From positions 2,666,001 through 2,730,000 of the forward strand of contig NZ_CP051167.1 of assembly GCF_012295525.1 (NCBI RefSeq): 64,000 nt of DNA, in the 5' to 3' direction. Position 1 is the stretch's first letter, and every line of letters begins with the position of its first letter. Positions 54,465 to 64,000 of this stretch are shown piece after piece. The notes under the pieces were generated by a model, which was not told where the DNA came from, did not search any database, and saw only the letters and a list, made by a program, of their open reading frames with translations. Source of the DNA: Oxynema aestuarii AP17 (GTDB taxonomy: Bacteria; Cyanobacteriota; Cyanobacteriia; Cyanobacteriales; Laspinemataceae). The position numbers and the translations under genes were made by a program.

Positions 54465-55241
54465 ATGTCTATCGAGTCTCATTACGGTTCGCTTTGTGCC
54501 GAGTATTATGATTTAACTAAACCGATCGCCCGACCTTATCCCGATATTGCTTATTACTGTAAGCAATTATCAAAAATTGACTCGGAAATTGGCAGTCGAA
54601 TTCTGGAAGTTGCGGTCGGAACGGGACGATTACTCGTACCTTTGTTAGAAGCAGGATTGAATGTAGAAGGACTCGATAATTCGCCAGAAATGTTGGACTA
54701 CTGCAGGAAAAATTGCCAAAATCGCGGCTTAAATCCGGTTCTCCATCAAGGAGATATGGTCAATTTTCAACTCACGGGAAAATTTAAGGCGATTGTTGTT
54801 GCCTGGGGATCGTTTATGCTGGTGGAAACGCGATCGCGCGCTATTTCTGCTTTAGAAACATTTGCCAAGCATTTAGAATCGGGAGGGCAACTATTCATCG
54901 ATTTAGAAATACCGATTGAAGATTTTAAAACTAACGGACAAATTCAACAACTTCCTCCTGTAAATTGTCCTGATGATTCTATTATTCTTTTACAAAAAAC
55001 ATCTCAAGTCGATCCGATCGCCCAACTCAATTTAATAATGCTACGTTATGAAAAATGGAAGAATGGACAATTGATACAAACGGAATTACAGCGTTTTCCT
55101 TTACATTGGTTTGGGGTTGATGAGTTTGTGATGTTATTGCAAAAAATGGGATATCGGAAGATTCAAGTTTGTGCAAACTATCGAGAAGACCAAAAGCCCA
55201 GTCATTACAACGATGAGTTATGCTTTAAAGCAGAGATTTAG
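54465..55241 (+). CDS. Class I SAM-dependent methyltransferase
   Basis: 258 residues. Motif I ILEVAVGTGRLLVPLLEAGLNVEGLDNSPEMLDYC binds SAM. The C-terminal half has DLEIPIEDF and LHWFGVDEFVMLLQKMGY. The substrate is unknown; small molecules or RNA are both possible. It lies 131 bases after tRNA-Asn. The sequence is less rich in HIP1 sites than the housekeeping genes. Confidence 0.82.
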   Translation: MSIESHYGSLCAEYYDLTKPIARPYPDIAYYCKQLSKIDSEIGSRILEVAVGTGRLLVPLLEAGLNVEGLDNSPEMLDYCRKNCQNRGLNPVLHQGDMVNFQLTGKFKAIVVAWGSFMLVETRSRAISALETFAKHLESGGQLFIDLEIPIEDFKTNGQIQQLPPVNCPDDSIILLQKTSQVDPIAQLNLIMLRYEKWKNGQLIQTELQRFPLHWFGVDEFVMLLQKMGYRKIQVCANYREDQKPSHYNDELCFKAEI

Positions 55242-55431
55242 AAAAGAGGGCAATTGAATATAGCCATTTTCAATTCTATAGGCGACAAAATGGAGTAAAT
55301 TGCTATTCTTTTACGATTCTAACTAATTGAGGATCGATCTAGAATATTAGAGCGATCGACAAGTTTGACAGTCAATTTATATTTAAAGGCAAAGGATCGA
55401 GTTTTATTTTGTTATTGTTAAATTCAAAATC

Positions 55432-56364
55432 ATGTCAAATTATTTCTCCCGATCTTATCACGATCGCACGGATTTAGAGGCGATCGCCCCGCTACTAGAA
55501 CACTGTAAAATAGTCGATCCTGACGATGAATGGCCTTCGATTAATGATATTTTGCTACAATTCGATCGTCCCGCAGTGGACAAAGCTCGTGATGTGAGAT
55601 TATGGGAAACCGCAACTGGAGAGGCGATCGCCGTTGCTGGAATTATGTTAGATAACTTTCTCTGGTTTCGTATTCACCCAGATTATCGCAGTGAAGCTTT
55701 ACATCGGGCGATTTTAGAGTGGGGAGAAGCGAGAATGAGCGAAATTGCCCGAAAAATTGGCGAAAATAAGGAATTAATTGTCGGGACGATCGCCGAAAAC
55801 CACCGACGAATCGCTATTTTACAAAGTTGTGGCTTTACGATCGCGCGCTATTTTCTCACAATGGTGCGATCGCTCGCCGAGGCGATCGCCGAACCGCAAC
55901 TCCCCGAGGGGTTTACCCTGCGTGCGCCGAACGGGGAAACGGACGCCGAAACATGGGTTACTTTGTTTAACGAAACGTTCCGCGAGCATTGGAACTATCA
56001 CCCAGAAACGCTAGAGAATTACCGACAAAAGTTAAAAAATCCAGAGTTTCGCACTTCCTTATCGCGATTGGCGATCGCCCCAAATGGCGAAATGGCGGCT
56101 TTTTGTGACACTTACATCACCGCCGAGGGACTCGGTTGGCTCAATCCCATCGGAACTGCACCGAATTATCGCAAACGGGGTTTAGCTCGTGCCGTATTAC
56201 ATGCCGTATTACAAGAATTGAAAGCCGCAGGCATCGAGACGGCGTTGCTTTACGTCGATGCGGACAATTTATCCGGTGCGGTGCGCCTGTACGAATCAGT
56301 GGGCTTTCGTACCATCAATACCCAGATTGCTTACAGCAAAATAGTTATCGAATCACTAAAATAA
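55432..56364 (+). CDS. Protein with two GNAT acetyltransferase domains
   Basis: 310 residues. Two tandem GNAT folds: the first (~1-150) is degenerate and ends near IVGTIAENHRRIAILQSCGFTIARYF; the second (~155-310) has the acetyl-CoA loop GTAPNYRKRGLARAVLHAVLQ and ends LYVDADNLSGAVRLYESVGF. The layout resembles mycothiol synthase MshD and other double GNATs, but mycothiol is not expected in cyanobacteria. A role in modifying an aminoglycoside, peptide or aminoacyl-tRNA-type toxin product is possible; some GNAT proteins act on charged tRNAs. Confidence 0.82.
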   Translation: MSNYFSRSYHDRTDLEAIAPLLEHCKIVDPDDEWPSINDILLQFDRPAVDKARDVRLWETATGEAIAVAGIMLDNFLWFRIHPDYRSEALHRAILEWGEARMSEIARKIGENKELIVGTIAENHRRIAILQSCGFTIARYFLTMVRSLAEAIAEPQLPEGFTLRAPNGETDAETWVTLFNETFREHWNYHPETLENYRQKLKNPEFRTSLSRLAIAPNGEMAAFCDTYITAEGLGWLNPIGTAPNYRKRGLARAVLHAVLQELKAAGIETALLYVDADNLSGAVRLYESVGFRTINTQIAYSKIVIESLK

Positions 56365-56439
56365 CTCCTATTTTTCAAGGCTCGTCCTGTTCGATGCACC
56401 CACCTATTTTGAGGGGCTGAAAAAATTTTTTCCAACCCC

Positions 56440-56468
56440 TTGACAATTGTGTAGTATTTTTGTAGTAT
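56440..56468 (+). promoter_or_regulatory. Promoter of the Y-RNA/Ro60 unit
   Basis: TTGACA (56440-56445), a 17-base spacer, TAGTAT (56463-56468), with GTAGTA repeated in the spacer. Same design, spacing and flanking CCCC as the array promoter at 50635, and the first ten spacer bases are identical to those of the 8.4-kb promoter. Confidence 0.8.
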
Positions 56469-56601
56469 TTAAATATGGAAAGGAAAAAAAACAGCCAAAC
56501 TAAAGGCGTTATCTTTGTCCCAGAGAACCTTGACAATGGAATAAAAACGCGAATTTTTACAACATTTGTTTGCGGATTCTTTAAAGAGAATTCAACTCAT
56601 C
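56469..56601 (+). other. Leader shared with the tRNA array transcript
   Basis: AGAACCTTGACAATGGAATAAA at 56524-56545 and GAATTCAACT at 56588-56597 match, in the same order, the leader that follows the 50635 promoter. A frame starting at 56475 is only seven bases after the -10 and is not believed to be a gene. Confidence 0.55.
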
Positions 56602-56829
56602 ATGGTGCTAATCTATACGCACTTATTCGATCGCCCTATCTGGCCAAAAGCTCAAAAGCGTGAGGCCACAACTGACACAACTGAGACGACATTATCTAAC
56701 TTGAGCGTCCCAGAAATTGAACCTCGCGATCGCTCCGTAGAGCGCGAACTCACTCTCGCCAAATACACCACGGAAACGATCGCGCGTGGAACTGAGTTAC
56801 ACCTATTAGAACGGCGTTTTATTCTGTAG
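56602..56829 (+). CDS. Small unknown protein in the Y-RNA unit
   Basis: 75 residues, starting MVLIYTHLFDRPIW and then Thr/Glu-rich with LSVPEIEPRDRSVERELTLAKYTTETIARGTEL. It is soluble. No Shine-Dalgarno is obvious. I do not recognise it. It is first in the unit after the leader and may be cotranscribed with the next small gene. Confidence 0.5.
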   Translation: MVLIYTHLFDRPIWPKAQKREATTDTTETTLSNLSVPEIEPRDRSVERELTLAKYTTETIARGTELHLLERRFIL

Positions 56830-56924
56830 AAAGTTAGCCATTCGATCTCTTAAATTCGATCGATGGCACTTTCACCAACAGGCGATCGCCATTCCCGGAC
56901 GCGAACGACAATCCAGTTCAGTGA

Positions 56925-57137
<213 letters not shown>

Positions 57138-57175
57138 TTTTAAACACATTTAATCAAAAAATTGAAGCTTTGGAA

Positions 57176-57319
57176 ACTTCCGCGCCCCGACCGATAAAGC
57201 TTACATCCATAACTGATTTATCCTCAGTTTGTAGGTTCGACTCCTACCACCTCCGCCTCGGAGGTGTCGCTCATCGGTAAGAGCAACAATACTAACGCTT
57301 TATTAACTCGCGCGGGAGT
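57176..57319 (+). ncRNA. Y-stem RNA b: YrlA-like with a circularly permuted tRNA module
   Basis: Outer stem ACTTCCGCGC (57176-57185) pairs with GCGCGGGAGT (57310-57319) with one G-U. The internal loop has CCCGAC facing AACTC; the second stem is ATAAAGC/GCTTTAT (57194-57200, 57297-57303). The module reads in this order: anticodon-type hairpin (57211-57229), T arm GTAGG-TTCGACT-CCTAC (57231-57247), acceptor 3' strand CACCTCCG (57248-57255), loop CCT, acceptor 5' strand CGGAGGTG (57259-57266), then TC and D arm GCTC-ATCGGTAA-GAGC (57269-57284). That is a tRNA cut between positions 26 and 27 and rejoined through the ends, the arrangement described for YrlA RNAs bound by bacterial Ro60. Confidence 0.75.
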
Positions 57320-57337
57320 CCATCCAATCCCCTTAAA

Positions 57338-57471
<134 letters not shown>

Positions 57472-57547
57472 CTCCCCGAAATGAAAAGCGCGCAGTATCA
57501 TAAGAGATCGTGACAGCCAAAAATTCATTGAGGGGAGCATTCAATTT

Positions 57548-58009
57548 ATGGCACGCAAACCGATTCAAACGGCATTTTATACCTTAGTTGTCGTTCGTTC
57601 CGGCGATCGCTTTCTACTCGTGCAAGAGTGCAAGCACAATCAACAGTGGTACTTTCCCGCCGGACGAGTCGAAGCGGGAGAAACCTTCGTCGAAGCGGCG
57701 CGACGAGAAGCCCTCGAAGAAGCAGGAATTCCGATTATTATTGACGGTATCTTGAGGATGGAACATACGCCCCTCGGAAATAACGCCCGAGTTCGTATGA
57801 TTTTTGTCGCCCGTCCCGAGGACGATACACCTCCGAAAACCGTACCCGACAATCAATCGTTAGGAGCAAGTTGGTTTTCTTGGAAAGATTTAGAAAAATT
57901 GTCATTGCGATCGCCCCACGTTAAAGAAATCCTCAATTATTTAGCCCACGGCGGTCGGATTTATCCTCTCAATTTAATTAGCTTTGAAGGCGCGCCCTAT
58001 AAAATTTGA
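57548..58009 (+). CDS. Nudix hydrolase
   Basis: 153 residues. Nudix box GRVEAGETFVEAARREALEEAGI fits GX5EX7REUXEEXGU exactly. The N-terminus QTAFYTLVVVRSGDRFLLVQECKHNQQWYFPAG is typical. Substrates could be ADP-ribose, capped RNA ends (NAD or Ap4-type) or nucleotides. It is encoded between Y-stem RNAs c and d, upstream of the Ro60-like gene. Rsr and Nudix proteins are linked in some bacteria, which supports an RNA-related role. Confidence 0.92.
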   Translation: MARKPIQTAFYTLVVVRSGDRFLLVQECKHNQQWYFPAGRVEAGETFVEAARREALEEAGIPIIIDGILRMEHTPLGNNARVRMIFVARPEDDTPPKTVPDNQSLGASWFSWKDLEKLSLRSPHVKEILNYLAHGGRIYPLNLISFEGAPYKI

Positions 58010-58047
58010 GTTTTTCGATTTTATCTTAAATTCTGATTGAATCTTTT

Positions 58048-58194
<147 letters not shown>

Positions 58195-58308
58195 TTTTTA
58201 GATTTTAGATTGAGAGAAGCCTCACTTTATTGCGGGTAAGATGCCCGCACCATAGCTTTGTGAGCTATTCTTTTCTGAGTCTGAAGTTTTTCTACAAAAT
58301 CATGCAGT

Positions 58309-58437
58309 TGTCGCCGCGCCCCAACCGGAAAGGCTTACATACTCCTCCAAACTAAAGGTGTGCTTTGGAGAAAGCGCTGCAAGCCCGAACCTCAATAGCG
58401 GGTCGATGCCTTCCTCACTCGTGCGGCACAGTTTTTT
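58309..58437 (+). ncRNA. Y-stem RNA e, just upstream of the Ro60-like gene
   Basis: TGT, a bulged C, then GCCGCGC (58309-58319) pair with GTGCGGCACA (58421-58430), followed by GTTTTTT. Internal loop CCCAAC opposite CACTC; second stem GAAAGGC/GCCTTCC with one mismatch; then CTTACATAC. The enclosed part has a hairpin CTCCAAA/TTTGGAG and a CCCG/CGGG hairpin but no recognisable tRNA. The T-run gives a terminator-like 3' end. A Y RNA next to the Ro60 gene is the usual arrangement in bacteria. Confidence 0.65.
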
Positions 58438-58454
58438 GAAAGTGCGATATTTAG

Positions 58455-59963
<1,509 letters not shown>

Positions 59964-59990
59964 GCTGTAGATCTGCCAAACAGCGAACGG

Positions 59991-60022
59991 ACTGGAGTCA
60001 ATATTGACTCCAGTTTTTTTTT
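59991..60022 (+). terminator. Strong rho-independent terminator of the Ro60 unit
   Basis: ACTGGAGTCAAT and ATTGACTCCAGT form a perfect 12-pair palindrome followed by nine Ts. Confidence 0.92.
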
Positions 60023-60058
60023 GCTTATTTTTGAATTATTTTTGAATAATATATATAT

Positions 60059-60240
60059 AGCAGTCCTAAATCAGTTAAATCTGAGATCGACCCGGGAAAG
60101 TTACCAAATTCTTGTAAGGAGACGGCAATGCCGCGTCCCGACAACCGATGAATGTTACAACAACATTGAGGATCGCTATAGCAGTTCTAAATCCGTTGAA
60201 GTTGAATTTTAGATCGAGTTTGGAATGTTGCCAAACCCCG
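60059..60240. repeat. Imperfect direct repeat upstream of the CHAT gene
   Basis: ATAGCAGTCCTAAATC at 60057-60072 recurs as ATAGCAGTTCTAAATC at 60178-60193, each followed by related AGATCGA and GTTRCCAAA segments. Confidence 0.55.
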
Positions 60241-61688
60241 GTAGGGGGCCGATGCTATTGACTGTTTTCGGAAGATTGGCTTTAGGATGCCAATGTTGGC
60301 TAGTGCGGCGATCGCTCGCCATTGAAACCGTGAAATTACCGATCGGGAGAATCGTGCTGTGGGGATTCCTGCTGGTTGTGAGCTGGGCGATCGTGGCGAT
60401 CCCGGCAGGGTCGGGCGATCGCCCGCAACCCTTTTCCTGTGTGGGAACGGAGGTCACGACGATCGCGCCAGAAGCAACGCTTCCCTGGGATGACAGTTCC
60501 AGCTATTTATACAGAAAACTGCTCGATCGCCTCTTACCTGCGGGCGATCGCGAGGGAGAACTCTACCGACTCGATACACAGGAAGCGGCTAAAATCTTAC
60601 GGGCGATCGCCGCCATCCACGGCGTGGAGAACCCCAACTCGGAGGAGACGACTTGCGATCGCCTCTCGGCCCGTCGGCGCAAATCCCTCGAACAAATCGA
60701 TCCCGAAGCGGTCACCCTCTATCCGATCGTTTTGGCGGATCGATTAGAAGTCGTGGTCGGCTTTCCCGACGGACAGTTCGGACATTACACGATTGCAGTC
60801 TGCGCCCGGGAACTGAGCGATCTCGCCACCCAAATGCGCCAATCGTTACGGCGCACCTCCTTTGCGAACGAACGACTTCCCTTAGCGCAACAATTTTATC
60901 GCTGGTTGGTCGAACCGATCGCCACGGAATTAGACCGCTACACGATCGCGACTTTAGTGTTCGTTTTAGACGGTCCCTTGTGGAATTTACCGATCGCCGC
61001 CTTGCACGATGGGACGGGTTATCTCGTCGAGAAATACGCGATCGCCCTCGCCCCCTTGTTACGGGTGGTGGAACCGCGATCGCAGCCCCTCGAAGATTTC
61101 GAGGCCCTCGTCGGCGGACTCAGCCAAAGCCGAGCCGGATTTGCACCGCTACCGGGAGTCGAGCGCGAATTACACGCGATCGCCGCCTTGAGGCCCACTC
61201 GTCTGTTACTCGACGAGCGCTTTACCCGGGAACAATTGGTTTCTTCGTTGCAAGAGCGACCCTTTGAGATCGTCCACTTAGCCACCCACGGTCAATTTAG
61301 TTCCGACCCGCAACAGACGTTTATTTTGACCTGGGACGGTCCGGTCAACCTCAACGAGTTCGAGCGGTTGCTGCGATCGGGAACGGCGCGATCGATCGAA
61401 CTGCTCGTCTTGAGTGCCTGTCAGACCGCCCAAGGGGACAAGCGGGCCGCGTTGGGTCTGGCGGGGATTGCCGTGCGTTCCGGAGCGCGATCGACCCTGG
61501 CGAGCTTGTGGCCCGTGCAGGATGCCTCCAGCGCTCAATTGATGATGTCGTTCTACCACGAGCTGATGCGATCGGGCGTCGGCAAAGCCCAAGCCTTGCG
61601 CCGTGCGCAACTGAGTTTATTACAACAGCCCCAATACAAACATCCGTTTTACTGGGCGGCTTTCGTGCTCGTCGGCTTGTGGATCTGA
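60225..61688 (+). CDS. CHAT-domain (caspase-like) protein
   Basis: 487 residues. N-terminal membrane helix (IVLWGFLLVVSWAIVAIPAG), a linker, and a C-terminal CHAT peptidase domain with catalytic histidine in IVHLATHGQFS and cysteine in LVLSACQTAQG, then GARSTLASLWPVQDASSAQLMMSFY. Start at 60225 may be too early; an ATG at 60252 is close. CHAT, DUF928 and CHASE2 genes commonly cluster in cyanobacteria, as here. Likely a signalling or stress protease. Confidence 0.88.
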   Translation: MLPNPGRGPMLLTVFGRLALGCQCWLVRRSLAIETVKLPIGRIVLWGFLLVVSWAIVAIPAGSGDRPQPFSCVGTEVTTIAPEATLPWDDSSSYLYRKLLDRLLPAGDREGELYRLDTQEAAKILRAIAAIHGVENPNSEETTCDRLSARRRKSLEQIDPEAVTLYPIVLADRLEVVVGFPDGQFGHYTIAVCARELSDLATQMRQSLRRTSFANERLPLAQQFYRWLVEPIATELDRYTIATLVFVLDGPLWNLPIAALHDGTGYLVEKYAIALAPLLRVVEPRSQPLEDFEALVGGLSQSRAGFAPLPGVERELHAIAALRPTRLLLDERFTREQLVSSLQERPFEIVHLATHGQFSSDPQQTFILTWDGPVNLNEFERLLRSGTARSIELLVLSACQTAQGDKRAALGLAGIAVRSGARSTLASLWPVQDASSAQLMMSFYHELMRSGVGKAQALRRAQLSLLQQPQYKHPFYWAAFVLVGLWI

Positions 61689-62365
61689 AATCCGAGGCGA
61701 TCGCCTCCCCAAATCGTTGCAAAAATCAATAAAAATTAATATAAAAACAACCGTATTCCCGTAAAAATACGGTTGTCAAATCAATAGTTTTCTGAAATGA
61801 GACGAATTTTAAGGTTTCAGTCGGATAACCGAACGACTCCCCGAGATCCCCGAGTCCGTAAATCGCGATCTTTGGCAAGCGATACTTTTGGGGCAGATTT
61901 CGGATGACAGGAATAGCGCACAACGCCGACAATAGAGATATAAAATACCATAAAAAAAATTAGCTTTAAAAGCGAAGGAACCGAGAGGGTCTCGGAGTAC
62001 CGAATGGGGGTCGGGAACGCTCGCTGAGGGGGAAAACTAGCAATACGGTACAAGTAAGACAGATTAGAGGGGTCAAACGCCTAAAGGCTTATCCCCCTTT
62101 CATGTTTCGTCGGTAAGACCTTTACGATCGTAGAGAAGCGGATCCTAAGTATTTCTATCGGGTCTGCATTCGTACAACCAGAATGAACGCCGTTTAAACG
62201 CAATCGACACTCAGGGCGGCGATCGCGCGTTAACAAACAGCGACTCGCATCGAATCGAGGCAGATTCTGGACTTTAGGGTGATTTCAAGATCGAACGGCG
62301 ATCGCAATTCCCTTGCTGAATTGCTCGTTTTTGAGGTGCATCATATCATCAGAGGCAGATCTATC
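61689..62365. other. Intergenic region
   Basis: 677 bases. AACCGTATT and AATACGG TT form a hairpin at 61745-61773 that has a T-run on the minus-strand side. Nothing else recognisable. Confidence 0.4.
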
Positions 62366-63175
62366 ATGGCCAGGAACAGATCCGGACTGCGCAAGCGTGT
62401 CCTGTCAGCCCTCATGGGATTGGGGGCGATCGTTATTCCCCTGCAAGCTCGCGCCCAAGCTGCAGAGGTGGGAACAGACAGCCAAATTGCACGGGTGAAT
62501 CCTGCCGATATCGAAATGTTAGTGAAATTCGAGGCCCCGGAAGGGGAAGGCGATCCCGAAGAAGACGGAACGGCAGGCGGAGCGACTCGCAGTCAACATC
62601 ATTGCATCAGCCCGTCCCCAAGTTATCGAGAGCTGACTTTATTATTACCGATCGCGCAAAGCGGGCTGACCACCGCCCAACACCCCACCTTTTTCGTATA
62701 CGTCCCGCCGACGACGGCGAGTCAAGCGGAATTCGTCCTGCGCGACGGCGACGGCGACGGGATATATCAAACGACCGTCAGTTTAGGAAACGCCCCGGGG
62801 ATTCTCCGGATTGACCTGCCGGAGAGCTTGCCCGCCTTGGAATTCGGCCACCGATATCAGTGGTCGTTTGCCATGATTTGCCAGCCGAGCGATCGCCTGC
62901 AAGATTGGGTTGTCGATGGCTGGATCGAGCGCACGGAACTCGACCCCCAGCTCGCCAGTCAACTGGAGGGGGCGACCCCCCTCGAACGGGCTGCCGCTTA
63001 CGGCAATGCGGGAATTTGGTACGACACCTTAAGCACGTTGGCGAGCTTGAGAACCGCACAACCGCACAGTGATGGACTGGCAAACACCTGGGAAAACCTG
63101 TTAAAGTCGGAAGCAGTCCAGTTAGGACAAATTGCCCGCGAACCTCTGCTAAGCTGTTGCACCTCAAATCCTTGA
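62366..63175 (+). CDS. DUF928 exported protein
   Basis: 269 residues from the ATG at 62366 (MARNRSGLRKRVLSALMG); earlier starts add unlikely residues. A signal peptide ends near QARAQA. The body has the DUF928 pattern: RELTLLLPIAQSGLTTAQHPTFFVYVPP, FVLRDGDGDGIYQT, YQWSFAMICQPSDR, VDGWIERTEL, and AAAYGNAGIWYDTLSTLASLR. Function unknown. It lies between the CHAT and CHASE2 genes. Confidence 0.9.
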   Translation: MARNRSGLRKRVLSALMGLGAIVIPLQARAQAAEVGTDSQIARVNPADIEMLVKFEAPEGEGDPEEDGTAGGATRSQHHCISPSPSYRELTLLLPIAQSGLTTAQHPTFFVYVPPTTASQAEFVLRDGDGDGIYQTTVSLGNAPGILRIDLPESLPALEFGHRYQWSFAMICQPSDRLQDWVVDGWIERTELDPQLASQLEGATPLERAAAYGNAGIWYDTLSTLASLRTAQPHSDGLANTWENLLKSEAVQLGQIAREPLLSCCTSNP

Positions 63176-63253
63176 GAGGGGTTGGAGTTTTGAGGTCGGG
63201 GCTTCAAACCCGGTGCTGCCGACCCAGGCGACTTCAAAACTCAACACCGATTC

Positions 63254-64000
63254 ATGATTGGGAATGCGATGGGCGACTTGTTCAAACGGCAAATCTGGGC
63301 GTGGAGGGGAGTTTGGATGACGGCGCCGATCGTGGCTACCCTGACGATCGCCTTGCGCTTGAGCGGCGTCTTGCAACTGCTGGAGTGGGCCGCCCTCGAT
63401 CGCCTCTTCCGGATGCGACCCCCAGAACCGATCGACCCGCGCATTGCCATTGTCGAAATTACCGAGTCCGATATTCGCCAAGCCCAACAGTGGCCGATTT
63501 CCGACGCCGCCCTCACGGTTTTGTTAGAGAAAATCAAGAAACAACAGCCGCGCGCGATCGGACTGGATTTATATCGAGATTTACCCGTCGAACCGGGACA
63601 CGCGCAGTTAGTCGAATTATTCGAGAATACGCCAAACTTGATCGGCATTGAAAAGGCGATCGGCGATAACTACGGCGCCGTCGTCGCCGCCCCGCCGAAG
63701 CTCAAAGAACTCGATCGCGTCGGCGCGGTGGATTTGCTCCTCGACGGCGACGGTAAAGTTCGGCGCGCTTTGCTCTCGGTCCGACCGAACAACCAAGGTC
63801 AAACCGTCTACACCCTCGGGGTGCGATTGGCGTTGATGTATTTGGAAGGAGAAGGGATCCAACTCGAAACCGTCGAAGGCGATCGCGAGAAAGTTCGCCT
63901 GGGAAAAGCCCTCTTCGATCGCTGGCAACCGAATTCCGGGGGCTACGTGCGCGCCAATACCGGAGGCTATCAAATTCTCTATAATTTTCGGAGCTTGGCT
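63254..64000 (+). CDS. CHASE2-domain protein (3' end outside window)
   Basis: 249 codons are present and the frame is open at the window end. A membrane helix (~22-40) is followed by the extracytoplasmic CHASE2 sensor: LEWAALDRLFRMRPPEPIDPRIAIVEITESDIRQAQQWPISDAALTVLLEKIKKQQPRAIGLDLYRDLPVEPG. The output domain (kinase, cyclase or CHAT) is missing from view. It is 78 bases after the DUF928 gene. Confidence 0.88.
   Translation, partial: MIGNAMGDLFKRQIWAWRGVWMTAPIVATLTIALRLSGVLQLLEWAALDRLFRMRPPEPIDPRIAIVEITESDIRQAQQWPISDAALTVLLEKIKKQQPRAIGLDLYRDLPVEPGHAQLVELFENTPNLIGIEKAIGDNYGAVVAAPPKLKELDRVGAVDLLLDGDGKVRRALLSVRPNNQGQTVYTLGVRLALMYLEGEGIQLETVEGDREKVRLGKALFDRWQPNSGGYVRANTGGYQILYNFRSLA

Noticed and set aside
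56475-56663. 62-codon frame directly after the 56440 promoter
   Set aside because: The ATG is seven bases from the -10 box with no RBS, and part of it is the leader shared with the array, which is not coding there.

Overview
The window comes from a cyanobacterium, most likely a filamentous non-heterocystous (Oscillatoriales-type) strain. Reasons: the octamer GCGATCGC (HIP1) is scattered through almost every gene; there is a complete phycocyanin operon cpcBACDEF (39.8-44.0 kb), acsF, a Rubisco activase with a small-subunit-like tail, psb34 and two hli genes; and there are many cyanobacterial accessory families (kinase-WD40, pentapeptide repeat, CHAT/DUF928/CHASE2). Layout: 0-0.7 kb, gene end and a decayed IS200/IS605-like remnant; 0.7-6 kb, Ser/Thr kinase, acsF, a beta-barrel protein and rca; 6-9.5 kb, a MotB/OmpA-like protein, an AAA+ ATPase and a divergent unknown gene; 9.6-16.5 kb, sugar dehydrogenase, pentapeptide proteins and small photosystem/high-light genes; 17-30.5 kb, polysaccharide glycosyltransferases, yqeK, rsfS, asparaginase, an AT-rich NotI-like restriction-modification pair, cobU, RNase Z and SpoIID; 30.6-37.3 kb, membrane proteins, bestrophin, kinase-WD40 and WD40; 37.3-39.8 kb, nearly gene-free; 39.8-44 kb, cpc operon; 44-50.4 kb, small conserved genes, GST and an LRR lipoprotein. 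The exceptional part is 50.6-60.0 kb. It begins with a strong promoter (TTGACA-17-TAGTAT) and carries 24 closely packed tRNA genes in two blocks, with a PARG-like gene between them, followed by a methyltransferase and a double GNAT protein. A second transcription unit then starts from an almost identical promoter and leader; it contains two small genes, a Nudix hydrolase, several structured RNAs and a Ro60/Rsr-type TROVE-vWA protein, and ends at a perfect terminator. Five RNAs in this island share one design: a long terminal stem, an internal loop with CCCRAC on one side and RACTYG on the other, a second stem and then GCTTACATAC. This is the architecture of Y RNAs, the ligands of Ro60. What sits inside the stem differs each time: a compact set of 23S rRNA look-alikes (sarcin-ricin loop, helix-94-like stretch, L11/GTPase-associated centre), a circularly permuted tRNA, a complete class I tRNA with a GUA anticodon, a class II tRNA-like RNA with a CAU anticodon, and an unrecognised fold just before the ro60 gene. 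My inference is that the island is a coregulated RNA-mimic system, perhaps an array of decoy or replacement RNAs against tRNA- and ribosome-attacking toxins, with Ro60 as the RNA-binding partner and PARG and Nudix as possible modification erasers. The same promoter also precedes the AAA+ ATPase operon at 8.4 kb, which suggests a small regulon. All identifications are by eye from motifs and recalled family features; no searches were run.
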